Of a stretch of DNA of 6,082 bases, positions 1 through 5,942 are shown piece by piece. How positions within the stretch are numbered: the stretch's first letter is position 1; each line of letters starts with the position of its first letter. Where the stretch lies: assembly GCA_002683515.1 (NCBI GenBank), contig NYTN01000026.1:1-6082 (forward strand), read 5' to 3'. This DNA comes from Rhodobiaceae bacterium. Lineage in GTDB: Bacteria > Pseudomonadota > Alphaproteobacteria > RS24. The position numbers were made by a program, and so were the translations under genes. The notes below the pieces were generated by a model. That model worked only from the letters and a program-made list of their open reading frames with translations, searched no databases and was not told the origin of the DNA.

Positions 1-119
1 TCAACAATTTTAAATGAAATGTCTTTAGAAAAGCCAATAAAAGGAGTTGATGGCTTGATAAACAGCCGACCATTCAACGGGCCTTCCGGCCCTAAAAGTG
101 AACCGACAATGCGCGTCAT
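1..119 (-). CDS. N-terminus of a probable tail fibre protein, cut by the window edge
   Basis: Thirty-nine codons are visible; the frame is open to the window edge. It begins MTRIVGSLLGPEGPLNGRLF and continues with strands ending ISFKIV. The pattern I-x-G-x-L-x-GP-x-G-PLNG-x-L resembles the N-terminal beta-sandwich that starts many phage tail fibres (for example the lambda Stf N-terminus, I-x-G-x-L-x-D-x-x-GKP). The start is well supported: a strong GGGAGGT ribosome site lies six bases upstream, and the previous stop is 2 nt away. A fibre or receptor-binding role fits its position downstream of a gpJ that lacks its distal part, but the visible fragment is too short to prove it. Confidence 0.6.
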   Translation of the reverse strand, partial: MTRIVGSLLGPEGPLNGRLFIKPSTPFIGFSKDISFKIV

Positions 120-121
120 GA

Positions 122-538
122 TCAAACCTCCCGATAAGTGACCATTACGGTGTAATCACCGCCCGCGGAAACAACTGCGTTCAATTTCTCTCCAGACAAC
201 GTCTCGAACAGTCCAAGCTCGTTTGAGATGGTCAGATTGCCGTCTGCAGGCAAGCGAAATTCTGGGGTGAGATTGGTTGCAGTGGTTGTGCTGAGGTTGG
301 TGCTCTGCAGTTGTAAAGTGCAAGCTGCTGTTGCAGTGATGATCAAGCTCATCACTCTCACTTTTTTATTTGTAACGGCGGCTACGACATCAGCGCTAGC
401 GGTGCCGCTAGCAAAAGCCGATTTCATCTGCTTGGTTAGCAGGTCATGCTGCATTAAATAAGGCGTAGCCTGCGTGCCTTGCCCGTCCGCTTGGACGTAA
501 GCAGAATTGCCTGCAGCATCAAGTCCAAAAAGGGCCAT
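122..538 (-). CDS. Small beta-rich putative virion protein
   Basis: A 138-aa protein with no firm family assignment. Residues 1-54 are polar and low in complexity (MALFGLDAAGNSAYVQADGQ onward, then AFASGTASADVVAAV), perhaps an attachment segment. Residues 55-138 look like a compact beta-sandwich: NKKVRVMSLIITATAACTLQ, TPEFRLPADGNLTISNE, GLFETLSGEKLNAVVSAGG and DYTVMVTYREV. The order of K-x-RV-x-SL strand, FRLPADG turn, ETLSGE-x-L and final V-x-V-x-Y strand recalls small phage structural or decoration-type proteins, from memory only. Its place between tip genes and a probable fibre suggests a tail-tip or fibre-associated role. No ribosome binding site is visible before the ATG, which lies 3 nt after the upstream stop, so it probably depends on coupling. 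It ends 2 nt before the next start. Confidence 0.8.
   Translation of the reverse strand: MALFGLDAAGNSAYVQADGQGTQATPYLMQHDLLTKQMKSAFASGTASADVVAAVTNKKVRVMSLIITATAACTLQLQSTNLSTTTATNLTPEFRLPADGNLTISNELGLFETLSGEKLNAVVSAGGDYTVMVTYREV
126..132 (-). promoter_or_regulatory. Strong ribosome binding site before the fibre-like gene
   Basis: GGGAGGT on the minus strand lies six bases before the ATG at 119 and inside the last codons of the upstream gene. It is the best ribosome site in the window and fixes this start. It suggests the gene is translated efficiently on its own. Confidence 0.65.
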
Positions 539-541
539 GAG

Positions 542-937
542 TCAAATAATCAAAAACAAAAGACGTTGAGATTTCAGCTTTTGGCCTTCAGGCAAAGTGA
601 CGCTCCTCAAAGAGGAAAAGTCAAACCTCAAAGGGGAAGCGACAAGCGTATCACTTTCAACGAATGATGACTGCTTGCCATCAGTCCCAATTGTAGCAAT
701 GCGAATTTTATACGAAGTTGTTAACGAATAGTCGTCAGAAGGGATCGCCATGTACGTTTCTTCCGTGGCTCCAAGGTCTAATGTCCTTGCATCCTCTTTG
801 AAGTAAACCTGTACGCGAAACTTTTTTATTAAAGGGTTATTCCTTGGTTCTTGCCAACAAATGGCAGGATTAAGCAAATTTAAAATTGAATACCCTGTGA
901 ATTGCGGAAAGGACCAATTCGCTTCGATCCTTGGCAT
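542..937 (-). CDS. FN3-like tail protein, probable detached part of gpJ
   Basis: A 131-aa protein. Residues 15-100 look like one fibronectin type III-like beta-sandwich: AICWQEPRNNPLIKKFRVQV has the conserved Trp and following strand, DLGATEETYMAIPSDDYS covers the middle, and TSYKIRIATIGTDGKQSSF has the Tyr-x-IRI strand and turn typical of FN3 repeats. Lambda gpJ has FN3 domains at the same point in its chain, directly after the region where the upstream gene ends. A separately made tip accessory or hub extension is therefore inferred. The last residues (RLLFLII) are unusually hydrophobic. The ATG shares one base with the gpJ-like stop (TGATG), and GGAG lies eight bases upstream, so initiation by both coupling and a ribosome site is plausible. 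The stop is 3 nt before the next gene. The FN3 call is by eye and moderate. Confidence 0.75.
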   Translation of the reverse strand: MPRIEANWSFPQFTGYSILNLLNPAICWQEPRNNPLIKKFRVQVYFKEDARTLDLGATEETYMAIPSDDYSLTTSYKIRIATIGTDGKQSSFVESDTLVASPLRFDFSSLRSVTLPEGQKLKSQRLLFLII

Positions 938-949
938 CAGGAGGTCTCC
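935..949 (-). promoter_or_regulatory. TGATG stop-start overlap with ribosome binding site
   Basis: On the minus strand GGAG at 949-946 precedes TGATG, in which the gpJ-like TGA (939-937) and the FN3-like ATG (937-935) share an A. This arrangement is typical of termination-reinitiation coupling. The downstream frame stays open for only about 16 codons upstream of the ATG, back to a TAG at 988-986, and no XXXYYYZ slippery heptamer was seen there. Reinitiation therefore explains the junction better than programmed frameshifting. Confidence 0.6.
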
Positions 950-2973
950 AGTTTGATTGTGCCTTTGTCCACTGTAGGTGTGACCCTAACGCTGGCGACA
1001 GAAGCAATGCCTGCGTCAAAGAAGGTGTTCAGGTCGACAACGTCGTATTTATCCGCATTATGGAATGTTGCGGTGACAGTCACTGATCCATCATCGCTTT
1101 CCATGATTCCAATCACTCGGTAAGTTCTAGGTTTTGCTCCATTTATCTCTCGGAGCATAAAAGCATCCCCTGCAGATGGCGTTTGATTAAATGCGCTGGA
1201 CGGAAAAATCTTAGGTCGATTTTGAGTGGACTTGTTGATAGTTTCACCTTCCTTCACACCTAAAGTTTGACTTCCAACAGTAACTTCATAGGCAACATTA
1301 CTGGTAAGCGTTGAATACGTGTCAACAAGGAGTTGGGACGCCGTCGATCCTTCTAAAACACGCCCAGCCACAATTCTTGCCGACTTAGCTTCGTCTCGAA
1401 TTTCAATTAGTTCGCCAGGCATCATGAAAAAGCCTTCAGCAGGCACTCGGAAGGTCACTGTTTCCTTTTCTGTCAAATTTGTGACCAAAGCCCATCGGCC
1501 CATACGTTGAGCTTGACCCTTGGAAGTGCAACCAAAAGCTCGCACTTCTAATTCTTTGTAGCCAAAATTTTCGATAGCTTGCGAATCTTCTACATATTCC
1601 AACTTGGTTTTGTACCTATCCTCTGGGTCATTCCATGAAACCATTGCAACTGTTTTACGAGCCTTTCGGCTCGTTCCTTCGTAATTAAAAGCAGGAGTTT
1701 TCACCGCTCCGTTGTCGTCCACCTCTTCGATTACATTGGATCGGCTAAATACTTTTACGACCCTCCCTGGCTTGTCCTGTGTCGCCACAATTCCTCCAGC
1801 AGCAAAATACAACATGCCCCTAAAGCAAGCAGCAATTGAATTTAAAACTTGATAAGCCTCTCCTCTGTTGTTGATGTAGCCATTAAAAGTGAATCGACGT
1901 TCTTGTCCTCCACGGCCATCTGGGACAAGTTCATCGCAATACTTGCCGATTTCATACAATGCATATTTATCAATATCTTCTTCTCTAATGCCTGGCCCAA
2001 TCTCTTTTCCCTGGTCAACAGTCAAAACTCCGCAACCGTAACGATTGGTCGTCAGTAAGTCATAAAAAATCCAAGCAGGGTTTGTGCAAAATTTTGGGTC
2101 ACTATCGAAAACGCCGTTCCAAGTTCCTGAATAACTTACGTCGCCATTATTGTCCTCTGTCCTGTTACTAGGAACTTTGATCTTTATCCCCTTAAGCTCC
2201 ACCGAGACCGATGGGATCGAACTGAAGGTTTCGGAAGGAAACGTCAGTCCCATTAACGCCGTCGCTGGATATTTAAAAGTCTCCTCAAGAATGCCGACGA
2301 TTGCCTTGAAGAATAAATCGTTGGCGTCGGTAACGCTGTCGGGACTTTCTGTTGTACGAGTAACGCTAACTGTGAAAGGTCCGGTAAAAATGTCTTTAAT
2401 GTTAAACGGATATTCTTCGTCGTAAGACCCTCTCGTCTTGCCCTCAATCTTTAAATCTTTGTCATGAATTTTAGCTCCAAAGTTGTCCGTAATTCTGACA
2501 TTAAACTCGACTTTAGTGCCACTAACGTCGCCATTATCATCATCGACTTTATACAAAGCGCTAACGCCAACTCGGACAATTATCTTTTGCAAATTGTTTG
2601 ACGTTGTTGTAATAGGAACTGAGACATCCTGAACACACAGAATGCCAACTGACTGCTCCATTTGAACTTCGTCAAAGCCATCAATTGAAAATTGGCCAAC
2701 TTCGCCAGCCCTGAATTTAACATCAATGGTGCCATTAAAGTTATCCTCTGCTCTTTCGTCCTCCATAGGAGTGTTGTCTAAGAAAATACTTTGCTTGCTG
2801 CTTCTTGCAAAACCTTCAATAGGCCCTTCCGAAAGAGCAAGCAAAATTTTTGCGTTAGCGTTGCTAAATAAATTATCATCTTCTTCTTTAGGTTTGCGGT
2901 CTCCACCGGCCTTACCGCCACCGCCAGATCCTGACAGTTGCACCAACTTTTCTTCTTCGGCAAAATCAGACAT
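937..2973 (-). CDS. gpJ-like tail-tip central hub protein, short form
   Basis: A 678-aa homologue of the N-terminal two thirds of lambda gpJ, the trimeric hub at the tail tip. A flexible Gly-rich, charged N-terminus (residues 10-32) precedes the signature AKILLALSEGPIEGF at 41-55. Further gpJ landmarks are VKFRAGE (85-91), PATALMGLTF (236-245), IKVPSN (265-270), GTWNGVFD (283-290), RYGCGVL (311-317), KYALYEIGKYCDELVPDG (336-353), YVEDSQAI (460-467) and RAFGCTSKGQAQRMGRWAL (478-496). The protein ends soon after ESDDGSVTVTATFHN (625-639), where lambda gpJ (1132 aa) goes on into FN3 and receptor-binding regions. The ATG at 2973 is chosen because it lies 2 nt after the gpI-like stop and the gpJ similarity begins after it. 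An in-frame TTG at 3027 would overlap gpI by 52 nt. No clear ribosome site precedes 2973, so coupling is likely. The TGA overlaps the next ATG by one base. Confidence 0.93.
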   Translation of the reverse strand: MSDFAEEEKLVQLSGSGGGGKAGGDRKPKEEDDNLFSNANAKILLALSEGPIEGFARSSKQSIFLDNTPMEDERAEDNFNGTIDVKFRAGEVGQFSIDGFDEVQMEQSVGILCVQDVSVPITTTSNNLQKIIVRVGVSALYKVDDDNGDVSGTKVEFNVRITDNFGAKIHDKDLKIEGKTRGSYDEEYPFNIKDIFTGPFTVSVTRTTESPDSVTDANDLFFKAIVGILEETFKYPATALMGLTFPSETFSSIPSVSVELKGIKIKVPSNRTEDNNGDVSYSGTWNGVFDSDPKFCTNPAWIFYDLLTTNRYGCGVLTVDQGKEIGPGIREEDIDKYALYEIGKYCDELVPDGRGGQERRFTFNGYINNRGEAYQVLNSIAACFRGMLYFAAGGIVATQDKPGRVVKVFSRSNVIEEVDDNGAVKTPAFNYEGTSRKARKTVAMVSWNDPEDRYKTKLEYVEDSQAIENFGYKELEVRAFGCTSKGQAQRMGRWALVTNLTEKETVTFRVPAEGFFMMPGELIEIRDEAKSARIVAGRVLEGSTASQLLVDTYSTLTSNVAYEVTVGSQTLGVKEGETINKSTQNRPKIFPSSAFNQTPSAGDAFMLREINGAKPRTYRVIGIMESDDGSVTVTATFHNADKYDVVDLNTFFDAGIASVASVRVTPTVDKGTIKLETS

Positions 2974-2975
2974 TG

Positions 2976-3605
2976 TCAAACAGAAGTTGTTTCGATGGCA
3001 GAAGAAATGACCAATGGTGACTGACAAAGGAACCTGCCGTACACCAAAGGCATGGGATAGCCCTGAGTCGTTAGTTCTGCTGCCCTGTCAAACATAAAGC
3101 TTTCTTTTTTGTCACTATCTCCATCTGGCGTTTTGACTTCAGGGGCAAGTAATTGTGAAATGCCACCAAGAATTAAACTGGCGCCCAATCCAAACATCAA
3201 GGAGCCCATGGTCGTGAATGCCATAGTGCCGCCCAAAATGCCTGAGCCGGCAGCTACTGTCGAGAAAGCACCAATTCCTGGGATAAACATCATGCCAATC
3301 AAGGCTGCCCCTAGTAAAATTCTTCCTGCACCGCCTCCAGAACCTGCAATCACTGGGGCGATGATGAGCCGGTCGCAACTGACCATCAACCCCTCGTAGG
3401 TCATTCCTTCAGGATCATCGCTAATCACCTTGAATCCCATGTTGTTTTCATGAGCTGTATACATGTACTCAGAAAAACCTTCAAGCTGGTGTGTCAAAGC
3501 ACTAAACACGTCTCTTGGGTTTCGAGCGGAAAATTCATACTCGCGCCCAAAACGACGCCCCATGTCGCCAATCAACTTTACCTTGACAAGTCTTTCTTCC
3601 GTCAT
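2976..3605 (-). CDS. gpI-like tail assembly protein
   Basis: A 209-aa homologue of lambda gpI (Lambda_tail_I family), needed for tail-tip assembly. Residues 5-85 form a predicted beta-grasp-like domain starting VKVKLIGDMGRRFGREYEF. Residues 87-153 are glycine-rich and hydrophobic: GSGGGAGRILLGAALIGMM, then a second segment ending in FGLGASLILGGISQLLAPE, which closely parallels the LGASMVLGGVAQMLAP stretch of lambda gpI. Residues 181-204 (QGYPMPLVYGRFLCQSPLV onward) match the conserved C-terminal motif of the family, roughly QG-x3-P-x2-YG. The hydrophobic segments could be membrane-active or hub-packing helices; the sequence alone cannot decide. The ATG overlaps the gpK-like stop by ATGA and has only a weak GAGAG upstream. 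The stop lies 2 nt before the gpJ-like start. Confidence 0.92.
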   Translation of the reverse strand: MTEERLVKVKLIGDMGRRFGREYEFSARNPRDVFSALTHQLEGFSEYMYTAHENNMGFKVISDDPEGMTYEGLMVSCDRLIIAPVIAGSGGGAGRILLGAALIGMMFIPGIGAFSTVAAGSGILGGTMAFTTMGSLMFGLGASLILGGISQLLAPEVKTPDGDSDKKESFMFDRAAELTTQGYPMPLVYGRFLCQSPLVISSAIETTSV

Positions 3606-4309
3606 TGCATCAAGCTCTCATGGCGTAAAACTTTGTGAGTCATGCGGGACCAAGAAGTTCCCCAGACAGTCCTTTCAGACTGTCTGTTCATTAAATGATG
3701 ATAGAAGCAATTCCTCTCAGGCAGGAACACTGCCGCATGATTTGGCGTTGGCGCAACAATGTTCATCAGAATAAAATCGCCGTACTTTTCCGGCCTCTTT
3801 ACTTCTACAAATCCTTGGCCTTTGTAATTGTTGACAAACATCATCCAAGTGCCGTTCTCCCATTCGCCTTCCTCTCCTCTAGGGAAATCGTCTAAAACGA
3901 TTTTCAATTCGCGCCTATAGAAATCTCGCATCAGGCTATAGCAATCGTGTATGCCATACACCCAATCGCGACCCTCGTAGGGCACGTTTTTACGTGGATC
4001 TGCGTAGCGGAAACCTCCAGTCTTTGTGCTGTATAGCAACCAAGGCAAATTGCTTTGCTTGCACACTCCTACATCATGAGCAGAAAATTTCTCATTGGAG
4101 TTGATATGAGAGTGATACACGCATTCAATGGTGCCCATCTCCTCAACGCTGGCATAGTCCTCTGGTGCGATGACAAAGCCAGTTTCAGGATTAGCGGAAA
4201 CGTTTTCACATGGGACCACTATTCCGTCAACAATAAAACCACAGGCTTCAATATTTCCACGATTAAAGCAGTCCTTGGCAATTTCTTGTTTTAGTTGAGT
4301 GTTAATCAT
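3602..4309 (-). CDS. gpK-like tail assembly protein, JAMM plus NlpC/P60 peptidase
   Basis: A 235-aa two-domain protein matching lambda gpK. The N-terminal Mov34/JAB (JAMM) metalloprotease domain keeps its zinc motif: E21, then H66-x-H68-x7-S76-x2-D79 in the stretch YHSHINSNEKFSAHD. The C-terminal NlpC/P60 (C40) cysteine peptidase domain has its nucleophile at C123 (IHDCYSLMRDFY), the general-base His at H191 (NHAAVFL), and a likely third polar residue at H204 or H205 (FYHHLM). Both active sites therefore look intact. In lambda, gpK acts in tail-tip assembly; the C40 domain may also cut peptidoglycan during entry, which is family knowledge and not shown here. The ATG overlaps the gpL-like stop as ATGA. 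An AGGAG lies 13 bases upstream, rather far, so coupling to gpL translation is likely. The end overlaps the gpI-like start, again as ATGA. Confidence 0.93.
   Translation of the reverse strand: MINTQLKQEIAKDCFNRGNIEACGFIVDGIVVPCENVSANPETGFVIAPEDYASVEEMGTIECVYHSHINSNEKFSAHDVGVCKQSNLPWLLYSTKTGGFRYADPRKNVPYEGRDWVYGIHDCYSLMRDFYRRELKIVLDDFPRGEEGEWENGTWMMFVNNYKGQGFVEVKRPEKYGDFILMNIVAPTPNHAAVFLPERNCFYHHLMNRQSERTVWGTSWSRMTHKVLRHESLMQ
3663..3686. repeat. Perfect 9-bp inverted repeat inside the 3' part of the gpK-like gene
   Basis: CAGACAGTC at 3663-3671 is the reverse complement of GACTGTCTG at 3678-3686, with a 6-nt loop between them. In the minus-strand mRNA this would be a 9-bp hairpin about 60 bases before the gpI-like start codon. 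It lies in codons for residues around NRQSERTVWG of the gpK-like protein. No run of U follows on either strand, so it does not look like a rho-independent terminator. A role in mRNA stability or in expression of the downstream gene is possible but unproven. Confidence 0.5.
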
Positions 4310-5937
4310 CGGGATAAATTAGCTCCTGGGAAACCCCCAAATGGCAGCTCTCCCCTAAATCGAAGCTTGCAGCTAGAAAGTTTTTTGCCGCAAACGTCTT
4401 GGCCATTAATGACACTTCCTTCAGGTAAATTGCTCAAAGCTGTATTCAAAGCTTGCTGTTTACTGTTTAGAACGGTTTCCGCTGAATTAACCGCGCCACT
4501 AGCCGTTATGTAACCCGACTCCGCGACGGCACATGAGTTCGTGCTAATTACCTGTACGTTCCTAACTGGATCAATTTGAGAATCCTTGTCATTAGCTTGC
4601 TTGGGGCCTAGCCCATATTCTCCATTGGTCGTTAGTGTTACTGGAGAGCCGCTCCACACTGCAAAAATGTTTTGCAAATGATTAGCATTGTCTTCGTCGG
4701 CATCAGTCCCTCTCTGGTCATGCCCTGGATCAACAGCAAATGTCGCTTCTGACGCTGTTGCTCGCAGTACAGGCCCTATAAACTCTGAACCACGTATGCT
4801 TTGGCCGGCAAAGGTAAGCATTGTGTACTTGACAACTGAGTGCAAAGGCCCTGTTCCATAATTGTCGTAGGGCGTTGTAATTCTTCTACTGGTATCCATT
4901 TTGTATACAGCCGCGCTTCCTGCGTGAGGCTCTGATTGGTCAGTGACATTTACTCCACTAAAGACGACCATGACCACTTCACTGTTGTCGTCGTTGTTGG
5001 AGTTCATTCCAGGCAAGGCAAAGGTTATGTTGTCCTTGTTGCTTTCATTGAAACCGCCAAAGCTGTCGCCGCCGCCTATCGCAGAGCATTCAATACTCTT
5101 TCTGCTTTCAGCGGCTGACCTTTCTGCCAGCGCGGTTCGGTATGCTCGTCTCGCATCTTCAAATTCATCAAGCGCAGTTACATAGTTCCGTTCTGCTTGC
5201 GTGCTTCCACTAGCTACTGTGATTGGGTTATTGAACTCGTCTGCAACAGGACCGCCTGCATATCCACACTCATCCCCCCTGTAGCGCCAAACGCAATGGT
5301 TCTGAGTGATAACTCTTTTAGGGATTTGAATACCCTCAAGGTCCAGAGGACTGGCCAATGCAAACCTAAGAGAGAGACTGGTTTCTGAGACTTTCCGTTC
5401 AATATAAAAGTAATCAGTGGGAAAATAGCTCTGGAGGTTCTCGCTTGATTGTCCTTTTAAGTACTTAAATAGAGTTCTTCGGCGGACTAATTTTGCTCCA
5501 ATTAGATCATCTAAATCTTCAAGAGTTTCAGAAAAAGTGCCAAAGATGTTTGATACTGTCAGTTCTGGTGTCGGAATTTGCCCTTTGGTCGTGCGTTCAA
5601 ACCCTGTGGCTGCAATAGGCAACGGCTCGTAAAGGGTGGTTAACGTGCTGTCTAATTTGTCATCTATGCGCCATTGAATCTTTGAGCCATCAGGCATCAC
5701 CTGATTGGTAAAATAATAGCGCTCAGTGCTAACGCTGTTAATGTTTAGCGGACGTAAATCCAGCTCAAACAATTCAATAACAGCATCCTGATAACCTTGC
5801 TGCGTCTCTCTTTCAAGCTGCTCTTTACCGGCCAATCTTGCGTCGTATTCCGCAGTAGAGATGTCACCAGCGTCTAGCTGATACAAAAGGTTGGCCTTGA
5901 AAGTTCCTTCTTCCGCGTATCTGTTGTTTACGGACAT
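4306..5937 (-). CDS. gpL-like tail-tip protein with a large inserted domain
   Basis: A 543-aa homologue of lambda minor tail protein L, a tail-tip hub component that binds an iron-sulphur cluster. The N-terminal part (about residues 51-210) has the gpL plan: a strand at 51-63, ERYYFTNQV at 72-80, then GFERTTKGQIPTPELTVSN at 112-130 and VRRRTLFKYL at 151-160. The cysteine domain starts at 213-239 with CVWRYRGDECGYAGGPVADE and resumes at 511-543 with DVCGKKLSSCKLRF and FGGFPG. Between them lie about 270 residues absent from lambda gpL, which is about 232 aa. Cluster-type cysteines are C215, C224, C516 and C523; two more, C284 and C469, lie in the insert. A charged helical extension occupies residues 1-50. 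The ATG at 5937 has GGAG nine bases upstream and lies 5 nt after the gpM-like stop. The 3' end overlaps the gpK-like start by ATGA. Family assignment is firm; the insert is unrecognised. Confidence 0.9.
   Translation of the reverse strand: MSVNNRYAEEGTFKANLLYQLDAGDISTAEYDARLAGKEQLERETQQGYQDAVIELFELDLRPLNINSVSTERYYFTNQVMPDGSKIQWRIDDKLDSTLTTLYEPLPIAATGFERTTKGQIPTPELTVSNIFGTFSETLEDLDDLIGAKLVRRRTLFKYLKGQSSENLQSYFPTDYFYIERKVSETSLSLRFALASPLDLEGIQIPKRVITQNHCVWRYRGDECGYAGGPVADEFNNPITVASGSTQAERNYVTALDEFEDARRAYRTALAERSAAESRKSIECSAIGGGDSFGGFNESNKDNITFALPGMNSNNDDNSEVVMVVFSGVNVTDQSEPHAGSAAVYKMDTSRRITTPYDNYGTGPLHSVVKYTMLTFAGQSIRGSEFIGPVLRATASEATFAVDPGHDQRGTDADEDNANHLQNIFAVWSGSPVTLTTNGEYGLGPKQANDKDSQIDPVRNVQVISTNSCAVAESGYITASGAVNSAETVLNSKQQALNTALSNLPEGSVINGQDVCGKKLSSCKLRFRGELPFGGFPGANLSR
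4408..5217 (-). other. Inserted domain within the gpL-like protein (residues ~241-510)
   Basis: This part of the gpL-like gene has no counterpart in lambda gpL as recalled. It begins just after DEFNNPIT and ends just before NGQDVCGKKL. Residues 245-281 (AERNYVTALDEFEDARRA onward) and 482-504 (VNSAETVLNSKQQALNTA onward) look like two long amphipathic helices that could pair as an antiparallel stalk. Between them, residues 284-470 are rich in beta-formers, Asn, Asp, Gly, Ser and Thr, with strands such as SEVVMVVFSGVNV at 319-331 and HSVVKYTMLTFAGQS at 366-380. One cysteine lies at each edge of this part (C284 and C469). The reading frame is uninterrupted across the segment. The shape suggests a globular domain carried on a helical hairpin; function is unknown. 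Confidence 0.7.
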
Positions 5938-5942
5938 CTGAT

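Noticed and set aside
79..92. GGGCC-TTCC-GGCCC hairpin, possible terminator
   Set aside because: The stem is only 5 bp, no T-run follows on either strand, and it falls in codons for LGPEGP of the fibre-like gene.
395..412. GCTAGCGG/CCGCTAGC inverted repeat
   Set aside because: Its spacer is only 2 nt, and it is explained by repeated Ala-Ser codons (ASGTASA) in the 138-aa protein.
937..990. Programmed -1 frameshift joining gpJ to the FN3-like frame
   Set aside because: The relative frame is right for -1, but no slippery heptamer was seen, and the FN3-like gene has its own ATG and GGAG.
2726..3010. Plus-strand frame of 94 codons
   Set aside because: Antisense to the gpJ-like N-terminus; its Ser/Leu/Pro richness comes from the opposite coding strand.
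3109..3399. Plus-strand proline-rich frame of 96 codons
   Set aside because: It is antisense to the glycine-rich part of the gpI-like gene; Gly codons read backwards give Pro and Ala. No independent support.
3463..3774. Plus-strand frame of 103 codons
   Set aside because: Lies antisense across the gpK/gpI junction, with no motif or suitable ribosome site.
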